Made by a program: the position numbers and the translations under genes. Shown here piece after piece: positions 34,189 through 43,296 of a stretch of 64,000 nucleotides of DNA (its first letter is position 1; each line of letters starts with the position of its first letter). The DNA comes from Planctomycetota bacterium (GTDB lineage: Bacteria; Planctomycetota; Phycisphaerae; Phycisphaerales; UBA5793). The notes below the pieces were generated by a model. That model did not search any database, was not told the DNA's origin, and worked only from the letters and a program-made list of their open reading frames with translations. Location: assembly GCA_013112555.1 (NCBI GenBank), contig JABFGK010000001.1, forward strand, positions 1,648,581-1,712,580, in the 5' to 3' direction.

Positions 34189-35121
34189 ATGCCAGATCAA
34201 GCAATGCCAGCACGAGTCACGCTCCGGACGATTCAGCGGACCATGCGTGAGGGGAAGCGGTTTGCATGTTTGACATGCTATGACGCCACGATTGCGCGCT
34301 GGCTGGAACGGGCCGGCCTGCCGATGATCCTGGTGGGTGATACGCTGGCTGAGATTGTGCTCGGGCACGACCAGACGTATTACGCAACGATGGACATCAT
34401 GGTCGCATTGACGGCCGCCGTCCGTCGCGGGGCCCCGAATGTGCTGTTGATGGCTGACATGCCGTTTATGAGTTACCAGGCTGATGACGCCGAGGGATTG
34501 CGCAATGCAGGTCGATTCATGCAGGAGGCAGGAGCCGACCTGGTTAAGTTGGAGGTTGATCAATCGTTTGCCGAATTGGTTCGGAAGATGTCGCGTGCCG
34601 GCATCCCGGTCGTGTCTCATATCGGATCGCGCCCGCAGCAGACGAAGTTGACCGGCGGCTACCGTTCGACCGGTCGGACGCAGCAGGAGGCTGAGCGTTT
34701 ACTTGAGGATGCCCGCATTCTTGAGGAAGCAGGCTCGGTTATGTTGTTGGTTGAGGCGACACCGGCAGAGGTGACCGAACAGATTGTGGCTCACACGCGT
34801 ATCCCGGTTATCGGCTGTGGCGCCGGCCCGGCCTGTCACGGGCAGGTGATCGTACTGCACGACCTGCTCGGGCTGACCGATTGGCAACCGAAGTTCGCAC
34901 AGCCGGTCACGCATATCGGTGAGCGGATCATGGAGGCAGCGCGGACGTGGATTTCACGGGTATCGACAAACGACCTGGGCGCGCACCCGTACCACATGGT
35001 ACGCGACAGGGCAGCACCAACGGAGGCAGCGCCGGAGACCGAGCCCCGAGGCGAAGTTTCGTCACCATTGCGGATTTCCACGGCGATTCAATCTCCACCA
35101 GAGATCCCAACGCGCCGATAA
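34189..35121 (+). CDS. panB: 3-methyl-2-oxobutanoate hydroxymethyltransferase
   Basis: Makes ketopantoate for pantothenate and coenzyme A. Typical segments are RFACLTCYDATIARWLERAG, LVGDTLAEIVLGHDQTYYAT, LLMADMPFMSYQ with a metal-binding Asp, VKLEVDQSFAELV, VVSHIGSRPQQ and the end IPVIGCGAGPACHGQVIVLH. The Leu-x-Pro-Gln loop reads SRPQQTKLTGGYRSTGRT. The C-terminus has a disordered 50-residue extension (Pro/Glu-rich). The start could be ATG 34189 or 34204. No panC neighbour. Confidence 0.94.
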   Translation: MPDQAMPARVTLRTIQRTMREGKRFACLTCYDATIARWLERAGLPMILVGDTLAEIVLGHDQTYYATMDIMVALTAAVRRGAPNVLLMADMPFMSYQADDAEGLRNAGRFMQEAGADLVKLEVDQSFAELVRKMSRAGIPVVSHIGSRPQQTKLTGGYRSTGRTQQEAERLLEDARILEEAGSVMLLVEATPAEVTEQIVAHTRIPVIGCGAGPACHGQVIVLHDLLGLTDWQPKFAQPVTHIGERIMEAARTWISRVSTNDLGAHPYHMVRDRAAPTEAAPETEPRGEVSSPLRISTAIQSPPEIPTRR

Positions 35122-35226
35122 CGTTCCGGAGGGTGCATCATCACTCGATGTGCGTGATGAGTACGCGTCCCGGCATGCGACGCCCCTGCCCCTCCCAGGA
35201 TTGCGTTGAGGACAGTGGAGTGCTGA

Positions 35227-36711
35227 ATGTCTAACGCCCGACGGTACGGACCGAGTCTTGTCGTACTGGCCACCGCAGCCCTTGTCCTGCTGGCCGGTCC
35301 GACGTTGATCCGTCGACTGTCTCACACTCGGACGCAGACTGTTGTCAAAGAGGCGCGGCAGGAACTCGATGCGGCCGGCGGGGTTCTTGAACAGTTCAGC
35401 GAATCGATCCGCTCGGTGGCCAAGGCAGTTGAACCGAGTGTCGTCCACATTACCGTGCTTCGTGAGCGGGCCAACGGGAGAGGGCTGCCCATGCAGTCCA
35501 CCGGCAGCGGCTGGGTGTATGACCGCGAGGGTCACATTATCACGAACGAGCATGTCGTGGTTGATGCGACCGTGATCGAGGTCCAGTTTCAGGATGGGAC
35601 GCCGCGACAGGCTGCCCTGATCGGGGCTGATGAGAAGACGGACATTGCGGTGCTGCGCGTTGCCTCCCACCCGGTCATTCCTGCCATCACTGCCTCAGAG
35701 CGGATGGTCTCACAGGGCGATCTTGTTTTTGCATTCGGGTCGCCGTTCGGCTTTGAGTTCTCGATGTCAGCCGGGATCATCTCCGGCGATCGCCGTCACA
35801 CGACGGGCGGTTCAGTGCTGCCGGAGCGCTATGAGAACTACATTCAGATTGATGCAGCGATCAATCCCGGCAACTCGGGCGGTCCGCTGACCAATAGTCG
35901 GGGCGAAGTGATCGGCATGAACGTGTCGATTGCCGTCGATCCGTCTCGCAGCAGTGATCGGCTTGCCAACTACGTCAACAGCGGGGTCGGGTTTGCCATC
36001 CCCCTTGACACGATCGTGTTTGTGGTCGATCAACTCATCGAGAGTGGGAGTGTGCAGCGCGGCGGTCTCGGCGCGAGTTTTGTCGATGTCCGCGATCTGC
36101 GGCAGGAGGATCAGCAGGTTCTCGGCTATGACGGGGCCGGGATCGTCCTGACGACGATCGTCCCCGGCTCATCGGCCTCCCAAGCCGGCCTCCGTGTCAA
36201 CGACATCATTCTCGAACTCGATGGGCAGCACATCCGCGACGGTGAGTCGTTCCGATCAAAGGTTCACGGCCTGCCGCCTGACGCACAGGTGGTGCTCACC
36301 GTCCTGCGTGGCGGTCGCGAGATTCAGATTGCAGTCATTCTGGGCACGTGGGGCGGGACCGGAGTCGTGGTGGACGACGCCGACGCCGAGCGACCGGTCG
36401 CACGGTCGTTTGACAGTCTCGGCTTGTCGCTGATCGAAGTTGATGACCAGTTCGCGACCCGGCTCGACCTTGAGATCAACCACGGCCTGTACATCCAGAG
36501 TGTGCGGCTCGGTTCGCCGGCCTGGGATCTCGGATTCAAAGCCGGCGGTGTTATCATTTCGATGAAGGGCGATGTTATTCGCACGCTCGATCAGTTTGCC
36601 GACCTGATTGCCTCAGAGGCAGCCCATGAGGGGTTCGCCGTCATGATTGCCACCGGCAAGAAGGTGCACAGTGAGTTGAGTTTCCGACTCCCGCGAAACC
36701 CGGACCGGTAA
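35227..36711 (+). CDS. HtrA/DegP-like trypsin-type serine protease with two PDZ domains
   Basis: Periplasmic or membrane-anchored quality-control protease. A single N-terminal hydrophobic segment (SLVVLATAALVLLAGPTLI) is a signal anchor. The triad is His in ITNEHVVVD, Asp in EKTDIAVLRV and Ser in NPGNSGGPL. The first PDZ domain (about residues 275-380) contains GIVLTTIVPGSSASQAGLRV and a second, more divergent one (about 400-490) has GLYIQSVRLGSPAWDLGF. GGAG six bases upstream supports the ATG at 35227. The rarA gene follows after 25 bases, so the two may share a transcript. Confidence 0.94.
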   Translation: MSNARRYGPSLVVLATAALVLLAGPTLIRRLSHTRTQTVVKEARQELDAAGGVLEQFSESIRSVAKAVEPSVVHITVLRERANGRGLPMQSTGSGWVYDREGHIITNEHVVVDATVIEVQFQDGTPRQAALIGADEKTDIAVLRVASHPVIPAITASERMVSQGDLVFAFGSPFGFEFSMSAGIISGDRRHTTGGSVLPERYENYIQIDAAINPGNSGGPLTNSRGEVIGMNVSIAVDPSRSSDRLANYVNSGVGFAIPLDTIVFVVDQLIESGSVQRGGLGASFVDVRDLRQEDQQVLGYDGAGIVLTTIVPGSSASQAGLRVNDIILELDGQHIRDGESFRSKVHGLPPDAQVVLTVLRGGREIQIAVILGTWGGTGVVVDDADAERPVARSFDSLGLSLIEVDDQFATRLDLEINHGLYIQSVRLGSPAWDLGFKAGGVIISMKGDVIRTLDQFADLIASEAAHEGFAVMIATGKKVHSELSFRLPRNPDR

Positions 36712-36736
36712 TCGGGGTACCGGCATATCATCCTCC

Positions 36737-38086
36737 ATGCCGGATCTCTGGGACGAACGACGGAGACAAGCCAGGCAGGCCGTCGAGCCGCTTGCGGTTC
36801 GGATGCGCCCGCGCACATTGGATGAGTTTGCGGGACAGCAGCACTTTCTCGGACCGGGGCAACTGCTTCGGCGCATCCTGGCCGCCGATCGGCTCACATC
36901 CGTCATCTTCTTCGGCCCACCGGGCACCGGGAAGACGGCACTGGCCGAGGTCATCGCACTCCACACCCAGAGCCACTTCGAACGAGCCAACGCTGCCCTG
37001 GTCGGTGTCAAGGACATCCGGCGGATCATGGATGAAGCCCGCAGGCGAATCGAAATCGGCACGGAGAAACGAACCGTACTGTTTCTTGATGAGATCCACC
37101 GTTTCAATCGAGCGCAGCAGGACGTCCTGCTCAACGACGTCGAGCGCGGACTGTTGACCCTCATCGGGGCAACCACCGAGAACCCCTACTTTGCCGTCAA
37201 CGCGGCCCTCGTGAGTCGGAGTACCCTGTTCCGCTTCGAGCCGTTGTCGATCGAGGACGTCGAGTGGATCATCCGATCTGCGATCGACGACCCGAAACGC
37301 GGCTACGGAAGGGTGAAAGACCTGACGGTCACCGACGAGGCCATACGCCACTGGGCCGTCATGTCGGACGGCGACGCCAGGCGGGCGCTGAGCGCGCTGG
37401 AAGTTGCCGTGCTGAGCACGCTGTCAGCGGGTGATGAGCATGGTGCCGTCACGATTGATCTGGACGCTGCCCAGGAGTCCATCCAGCGCAAGGCGGTCGT
37501 ATACGACGGGTCCGGCGACGAGCATTACGACATTATCAGTGCGTTTATTAAGTCGATGCGCGGCTCGGATCCTGATGCAGCCGTCTACTGGCTGGCACGC
37601 ATGCTTGATGCCGGCGAGGACCCTCGGTTCATTGCCCGGCGTATTGCGATTCTGGCGAGCGAGGATATCGGCAATGCAGACCCTCGTGCCATTCAAGTGG
37701 CTGCAGCCGCGTTCGACATTACCGAGCGGATCGGGATGCCTGAGTGTCAACTCACACTGGCACAAGCGGCAATCTACATGAGTGTCGCGCCCAAGAGCAA
37801 CGCATCCTGCACGGCGATTCTCAGTGCGATGAAGGATGTACGCGAAGGGCGGACCGTTGCCGTCCCAGCCCATCTGCGCGATGCCCATTACAAAGGGGCA
37901 AAGCAACTCGGTCACGGCACGGGCTACGAGTATGCACACGGGCATGAGGGCGGCGTGGTCAGCGGGCAGCACATGGGGATCGACCGGGAATACTACCACC
38001 CCACTGAAAACGGGTTGGAGGCACGGATCGCTGAAAGGCTCGCTGAGATTCGACGATTGCACCGCCGAGGCCATCCCGATGAATAA
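36737..38086 (+). CDS. rarA: Replication-associated recombination protein A (AAA+ ATPase)
   Basis: RarA/MgsA acts at stalled forks and single-strand gaps and is related to clamp-loader subunits. Visible: RPRTLDEFAGQQHFLGPGQL, Walker A GPPGTGKTALAE, Walker B VLFLDEIHRFN, sensor 1 GATTENPYFAVN, and the C-terminal tetramerisation part (RGSDPDAAVYWLARMLDAGE, ASEDIGNADPRA) ending with GHGTGYEYAH, typical of the family. 449 residues is the normal size. It converges with trpD, ten bases apart. Confidence 0.96.
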   Translation: MPDLWDERRRQARQAVEPLAVRMRPRTLDEFAGQQHFLGPGQLLRRILAADRLTSVIFFGPPGTGKTALAEVIALHTQSHFERANAALVGVKDIRRIMDEARRRIEIGTEKRTVLFLDEIHRFNRAQQDVLLNDVERGLLTLIGATTENPYFAVNAALVSRSTLFRFEPLSIEDVEWIIRSAIDDPKRGYGRVKDLTVTDEAIRHWAVMSDGDARRALSALEVAVLSTLSAGDEHGAVTIDLDAAQESIQRKAVVYDGSGDEHYDIISAFIKSMRGSDPDAAVYWLARMLDAGEDPRFIARRIAILASEDIGNADPRAIQVAAAAFDITERIGMPECQLTLAQAAIYMSVAPKSNASCTAILSAMKDVREGRTVAVPAHLRDAHYKGAKQLGHGTGYEYAHGHEGGVVSGQHMGIDREYYHPTENGLEARIAERLAEIRRLHRRGHPDE

Positions 38087-38096
38087 GGCAGCCTGC

Positions 38097-39131
38097 CTAC
38101 TCGTGTGATGCCGTGACGAGTTGATCGAGTACTTGCCGGGCTGCACCGCTTTCGAGCGCTTCGGTTGCCTGTTGCACTCCGGCCTGGAGGTCAGCGGCGA
38201 CATCAGCAACCATGAGCGCTGCCGCCGCATTCAGGACCGTGATGTCTCGGGCCAGGCTCGTCTTCCCGGACAGGACTTCGCGCAGCAGATCGGCAGCCCC
38301 TTCGACGGTGTCACGGCTCGTGATTGCCGCCAACTCCTCATAGGAGGGTTGGATGAATCCGCACGGGGTCGGGTCGATCGATCCGGTCGTGGCGACCCCA
38401 TCGTCCACGTCGGTGACTTGCGTCGTCGTGGTGGTCGTGATCTCATCGAGCCCATCGCGGCCGTGTACAACCAGCGCCCGCTCGCAGCCGAGATTCAGGA
38501 GTGTCCGTCCCAGCAACTCCGTGAAATCGGGTGCATACACGCCCAGGAGTTGCTTCCTGGCACCGGCCGGATTGGTCAGTGGGCCGAGCAGATTGAACAT
38601 GGTCGGGAAGCCGAGCGCGCGCCGAGCCGGCATCGCGTGTTTCATGGCCGGATGATGATGCACGGCAAAGCTGAAGCACACACCGGCCTTGTCGAGACAG
38701 GCCGCCTGCGTCTCCGGGCCGGCATCGACGTTGACTCCGAGTGCCTCGAGTACCTCCGCCGACCCGCGCCCGGTCCGGGAGCGATTGCCATGCTTGGCCA
38801 CGACGGCCCCGGCCCCGGCTGCCACTATCGCAGCGGCAGTCGAGACGTTGAACATCTTCGGTGCGCCGCCGGTGCCGCACGTATCGATGAGTTTGTCCTT
38901 GAGGGCGTCGGGCACCGGGACGGGCGTGACATGCTCGCGCATCACTCGGGCAGCGCCGGTCAGTTCCTCGACCGTCGGGCCGCCACGTTGTTGAACGAGT
39001 GCGAGCAGGGCACCGATCTGAGCGTCATGGGCATCCCCTCCCATAATGATGGAGAACGCCTCGTGGGCCTGCTCCTCAGAGAGTGGAAGCCCCATCTCGG
39101 TCAATTGGCTCAGGAATGGCTGCAGATTCAT
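38097..39131 (-). CDS. trpD: Anthranilate phosphoribosyltransferase
   Basis: Second step of tryptophan synthesis, joining PRPP and anthranilate. DTCGTGGAPKMFNVSTAAAI, AKHGNRSRTG and MPARRALGFPTMFNLLGPL are diagnostic. The start at 39131 (MNLQPFLSQLTEMGLPLSEE) matches the family; the frame is open back to 39407 but the upstream text lacks similarity to anything. Not clustered with other trp genes here. The 39132-39350 region must hold divergent promoters for trpD and the HAF gene. Confidence 0.96.
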   Translation of the reverse strand: MNLQPFLSQLTEMGLPLSEEQAHEAFSIIMGGDAHDAQIGALLALVQQRGGPTVEELTGAARVMREHVTPVPVPDALKDKLIDTCGTGGAPKMFNVSTAAAIVAAGAGAVVAKHGNRSRTGRGSAEVLEALGVNVDAGPETQAACLDKAGVCFSFAVHHHPAMKHAMPARRALGFPTMFNLLGPLTNPAGARKQLLGVYAPDFTELLGRTLLNLGCERALVVHGRDGLDEITTTTTTQVTDVDDGVATTGSIDPTPCGFIQPSYEELAAITSRDTVEGAADLLREVLSGKTSLARDITVLNAAAALMVADVAADLQAGVQQATEALESGAARQVLDQLVTASHE

Positions 39132-39350
39132 GGTATTCTCAGCCCTTTTTTTCGGTCTTGTTGTGTCTGTCATGGTGGAGGATGGTAGGCACAGTGTCGA
39201 TGAACACTTGTCTCGGCACAACGAAGGAATTGTGAAACATATTCCGTAATGCTGACGAACAGATGACAGCAACCGAATGCCATCAAGCCGGTTCACCCGA
39301 TCATCGACAGTCACTGTCACATGCCCAAGACGTTCAGAGAGAGGTGGGAT

Positions 39351-40706
39351 ATGAGTAGACGATCGCTTATCTGCTGTGCCGTCATTTCCGGGGTGATTGC
39401 CGCACAATCACATGGGCAAGTTCGCTATTCGGCCACCGATCTCGGGACGCTGCAGGGAGGGACGGCCAACAGTTGGGGGTGGGATTTGAATGAGTGCGGC
39501 CAGGTGATCGGCTATGGTGACGCACCCAATAACCGTTCGCTGCATGCTTTTCTCTGGTCCGAAGGGGAAATGACGGACCTCAAGACCCTCGGGGGGACCT
39601 ATTCCTGGGCCTATGGCATCAACAATCGCACGCAGATCACCGGCTACTCCATCGTGGACAGCGTGACGATTCGCGGCTTCTTCTGGGAAGACGGCACCAT
39701 GGAGGATATCGGCTGGCTCCCCGGCTCACGAGGAACCTTCAGCCGAGGCAATGCCATCAACCAGGGCGGCCTCATCGTCGGCGTGTGTCATGGGACCGGT
39801 GACGGCTGGATTGTCCCCTATGCTGGGTTTATCTATGACGATGGCGCCTGGACCGAAATCCCGACGTTTGGTGGCGATGAGAGCCAGGCATACGGGATCA
39901 ACAATGCCGGGATCGCCGTCGGCTGGGCCAGGTTTGCCGAACCGGAACCGACTGCCCCGCGCGCCTTTGCCTATGCGAATGGGCAGTTGATTGACATCGG
40001 GACATTCGGCGGCACGCTCAGCAAGGCAGCCTCCATTAACAACCTCAATCAGGTGGTCGGTGTTGCCACCGATGGGATCGGCAGCGATCGGGCCTTCGTA
40101 TGGGAAGCCGGTGTGCTTACCGACATCGGTGACCTGGGCGGTGGCGTGAGCGCTGCCAACGACATCAATGACCGCGGCCAGATCGTCGGATACTCAGACA
40201 GTGCTGAGGGGATCAAGACCGGCTTTCTCTGGCAGGATGGTGTGATGTGGGATGTGAATGACCTCGTCGAGCCCGGCTCGAACGTGGTGTTCCACGGTGC
40301 TCGGGCCATCAATGAACTCGGCCAGATCGCCTGCTCCGGCACGTTCGAGGATGGGACGAAACATGCGTACTTGTTAAGTCCGGTTGACATGATGACGCTC
40401 GATCGACCGGCACCCGGGCAATCAGGGGTCGTTAACACTTTTACGGTGAACAATGCAGCGCCTGATGAGCGAGTTCTGTTTGCCTACGGGATGGAGCCGG
40501 GTTCCACGGGCGTCCCAGGCTCATGCGACTTGCACGTCAGTATTGCCGGCCCGAATCTGGTCGGTTCTGCTGTTGCCGATGCCTCCGGCCTGGCACGTCT
40601 TGATGTACTCGTCCCGAATGCTGCCTCCGGCCGCACCCTTTTCTTCCAGGCTGTGCAGCGGAAGGCCTGCACCGGCAGCAATCTTGTGCGGTTTACCTTC
40701 CCGTAA
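39351..40706 (+). CDS. Secreted HAF-repeat protein with shared C-terminal domain (copy 2)
   Basis: A signal peptide (RRSLICCAVISGVIAAQSHG) is followed by about seven HAF repeats, each with a D-x-G-T-(L/F)-G-G start and an INN-x-x-QIVG end (for example IDIGTFGGTLSKAASINN). From about residue 355 the protein switches to the C-terminal domain shared with the 19662 protein: NTFTVNNAAPDERVLFAYG, a central LVGSAVADASGLARLDVLVP and a final FFQAVQRKACTGSNLVRFTF. The two HAF proteins resemble each other in layout but have diverged, and they are 19 kb apart. GGTGGGAT just before the ATG at 39351 supports that start. Confidence 0.85.
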   Translation: MSRRSLICCAVISGVIAAQSHGQVRYSATDLGTLQGGTANSWGWDLNECGQVIGYGDAPNNRSLHAFLWSEGEMTDLKTLGGTYSWAYGINNRTQITGYSIVDSVTIRGFFWEDGTMEDIGWLPGSRGTFSRGNAINQGGLIVGVCHGTGDGWIVPYAGFIYDDGAWTEIPTFGGDESQAYGINNAGIAVGWARFAEPEPTAPRAFAYANGQLIDIGTFGGTLSKAASINNLNQVVGVATDGIGSDRAFVWEAGVLTDIGDLGGGVSAANDINDRGQIVGYSDSAEGIKTGFLWQDGVMWDVNDLVEPGSNVVFHGARAINELGQIACSGTFEDGTKHAYLLSPVDMMTLDRPAPGQSGVVNTFTVNNAAPDERVLFAYGMEPGSTGVPGSCDLHVSIAGPNLVGSAVADASGLARLDVLVPNAASGRTLFFQAVQRKACTGSNLVRFTFP

Positions 40707-40730
40707 GAAAGTCGGGCTGAGATCGAGACC

Positions 40731-42398
40731 CTATGCAGGCTCATGCACGGCCGGGTCATATCGATCGTACAGCTGTGCTGCGTACCTGAGGACGACGTAG
40801 GTCGCTATACACAATACGATCCAGACGGCCGCCCCGCTCATCGCAGCCCACTGCCATCGTGCGAGACCGAGTCCCTGTCCTGTGAACGCCCCGATTGCGC
40901 CGACACAGGCAGCCGGGATCGCCGCCCCCAGCAGGATCCCAACTTTCGCAAAGACCATCACCATCCCCCGACCCATCATGTTTACCGAGTCGGTCGATGC
41001 AGCATGCGGGCGAATCGGTGCCAGCAGAAAGACCAGGTTCTCGGCGGCAAACAACAGTGTGGCACCGGGCAGCAGGAACGGCAGGATCATCCAGTAGTAC
41101 GGTTGCACCTCCGGTACGGCCAGCGACACGATCCCCACCAGCACGACAATGAGCCCTATCAGGACGATTGTCGGTGCAATCACCTGCCCACACACGACCG
41201 CAAACGGGCTGATCGGCAGCGACTTCAGGAAGTCCATCTGTTCAATGTCAGATCGAAAGTCAAACTTAAGCATCATGGGGATGAAGAAAACGAGCCACAT
41301 GCCGCCGATGCCGAATATGAACCCAACTGCGCGCGAATCCGTTTCGTCCCCGCCGACTCGCGAGGTCATGTAGAGCGCCGGCCCGCACGAAACGGCCAGA
41401 ATACACATGAATATCAGCAGCCCCTTGAAGCATCGGAGCGCGTTGATCATCTGCCTCCACGCGATCACGCCGGCCCCATTCCAGCGGGGCAGCATCGGCA
41501 GTGTGAGCGAAGCCGGGCCGGAGGCACTGACTGCCAGGGCATGCCCCGATTTCGCACGTGCCATCTTTGCCTCCAGGCGTATGCTGGCTGCCAGCGATGC
41601 CTCGACGAAGTACCGGTCCAGGCGCAGCGCCAGCAGACCGGCCAGCCCAATCATCACAACGACCACGCCGGTCCACAGGAGCACATCCTCGATCAGGCGC
41701 TGTCCCGTCAATACGAGGGCCATCGCATCAAACGGGATCAGCAGGATGCGGCCGAACACCGAATCGCGCACATACACCAATGCATCGAGACTTAACAGTG
41801 CGTTGTTCTGAAGAATCGGAACAAGCACCGTGATGGCCCCGCCGATCGCTGCGAGGCCGAGGAGTGCAAAGCCGATTCGGATCGGCTTCCCGGTTGTCGG
41901 ATCGCCGGCGGCCTCCCATGCCAATGAGATGGCAATCGACAGGACGTTGCTGAAAGTTAACAGCAGGAGGAAGGCCAGATAGGCCACCGGATAGGAAGCG
42001 CCGAAGCGACCCTGCCAGATGGTCAACACGACGCCCAGCATTGCAGAGTGCACAAGCGACATCGACATTTTGTAAACCAGCAGGCGACGACGGCTGAACG
42101 GGCCTGGAAAGAGGAAGTCGATTTCCGGTGCTGAAAAGCAGATCGACTTTCGGCCGGAGCCGAGGCAGAACATCAGTGTGATGCCGAGCATGAAGAATGG
42201 GGCGTAGTGAAGCACCGTTGTTGTATCAGGCTCAGATCGATGCGCATAGGGGTTGGCGACCGAGACCACCCAGAGTCCGATCATGACGATGCCGATGATC
42301 AGGAACAGGAGACCTCGCCCGGTACGGGCCGACTGAATCAACCGCCTGCCCCAGCCACGGAACCGAAGCCATGTCAGCATGACGAGCGGGCTATGCAT
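40731..42398 (-). CDS. ABC transporter permease (putative exporter subunit)
   Basis: About 555 residues with some twelve hydrophobic helices in two halves. A soluble segment near residue 90 has EIDFLFPGPFSRRRLLVYKM, which resembles the pattern in a group of Firmicutes and Planctomycetota putative ABC exporters (Pfam ABC_export, named from memory). The ATG at 42398 overlaps the stop codon of the ATPase gene (ATGCATAG), so the two are translationally coupled and should form one transporter. The cargo is unknown. Confidence 0.82.
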   Translation of the reverse strand: MHSPLVMLTWLRFRGWGRRLIQSARTGRGLLFLIIGIVMIGLWVVSVANPYAHRSEPDTTTVLHYAPFFMLGITLMFCLGSGRKSICFSAPEIDFLFPGPFSRRRLLVYKMSMSLVHSAMLGVVLTIWQGRFGASYPVAYLAFLLLLTFSNVLSIAISLAWEAAGDPTTGKPIRIGFALLGLAAIGGAITVLVPILQNNALLSLDALVYVRDSVFGRILLIPFDAMALVLTGQRLIEDVLLWTGVVVVMIGLAGLLALRLDRYFVEASLAASIRLEAKMARAKSGHALAVSASGPASLTLPMLPRWNGAGVIAWRQMINALRCFKGLLIFMCILAVSCGPALYMTSRVGGDETDSRAVGFIFGIGGMWLVFFIPMMLKFDFRSDIEQMDFLKSLPISPFAVVCGQVIAPTIVLIGLIVVLVGIVSLAVPEVQPYYWMILPFLLPGATLLFAAENLVFLLAPIRPHAASTDSVNMMGRGMVMVFAKVGILLGAAIPAACVGAIGAFTGQGLGLARWQWAAMSGAAVWIVLCIATYVVLRYAAQLYDRYDPAVHEPA

Positions 42399-43176
42399 GC
42401 TGCGCCTCTGTGGATTCACCAGCCGATTCACCTTCGGTCATGCGCAGGAAGATATCCTCGAGTGTTTCGTCGGAGCGATGCTCCCCGGACGATTCTCGTA
42501 ACCCGGCCAACGTCCCGTTGTACAGGATCCGGCCTCGATGCAGGATTAGCAAATGGCTGCACATGTCCTCAACGAGCGACAGGAGATGGGAACTGATGAC
42601 GACGGCAGCGCCGCGCTCAGCGTGGCGTCGTATCGACGCTTTCATCGTTCTCATGCCGCGTGGGTCGAGTCCGGTCAACGGCTCATCAAGGAATAGTGCA
42701 CTTGGTTCATGCAAGTAGGCACAGCAGATCGCCAGTTTTTGTCTCATTCCGCGTGACAGGGCCGAGGCCATGGTGGTCCGTTTTTCTGTGAGTTCAAACT
42801 CCTTCAGGAGTTGCTCCCCCACTTTTTCCAGCCGGTCCTGAACTCGGTAGGCCGCTGCCACGAACTGAAGGTGCTCCCAGACGGTGAGCGTACTGAACAG
42901 TTTGGGATCATCCGGAACGTAGGCCAGTTCCCGCTTTGCCTGAACCTGGCTCTTTGTCACATCGTGGCCGCAGATCCGAATCTGCCCGCTCGTGGGAGGG
43001 TGAATGCCGCAGGCGGCTCTGATTATCGTTGTCTTGCCGGCCCCATTGGGCCCGACCAGACCGAGAATCTGGTGCTGTTGGACGGCAAACGAGACTCCGG
43101 TCACCGCATCGACATCCCGATACGACTTATGAAGATCGTCGATCTGAATTGGAAGGGCTGCTGCATCGTCAGGCAT
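42391..43176 (-). CDS. ABC transporter ATP-binding protein
   Basis: Complete nucleotide-binding domain: Walker A GPNGAGKTT, Q-loop region YVPDDPKLFS, signature LSRGMRQKL (a variant of LSGGQ), Walker B ALFLDEPLTGLDP and switch His in VVISSHLLSLV. It is of the CcmA/antibiotic-exporter type with a short C-terminal extension. It is encoded just before, and coupled to, the permease at 40731. It is not related to the Wzt protein of this window. Confidence 0.93.
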   Translation of the reverse strand: MPDDAAALPIQIDDLHKSYRDVDAVTGVSFAVQQHQILGLVGPNGAGKTTIIRAACGIHPPTSGQIRICGHDVTKSQVQAKRELAYVPDDPKLFSTLTVWEHLQFVAAAYRVQDRLEKVGEQLLKEFELTEKRTTMASALSRGMRQKLAICCAYLHEPSALFLDEPLTGLDPRGMRTMKASIRRHAERGAAVVISSHLLSLVEDMCSHLLILHRGRILYNGTLAGLRESSGEHRSDETLEDIFLRMTEGESAGESTEAQHA

Positions 43177-43296
43177 TCGTTCGACACTCCTTCACTCGGA
43201 TGGAGTCCTCATCGTATACAAACATCCACCCACACGTCATTTTGTGTGGGCAGATGTTCGGGTGTCATCTTCAGTATGTCCGTTGCGCCGGGTCGG

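Noticed and set aside
38121..39188. 355-codon rightward frame opposite trpD
   Set aside because: Antisense to anthranilate phosphoribosyltransferase, which carries diagnostic motifs on the other strand.
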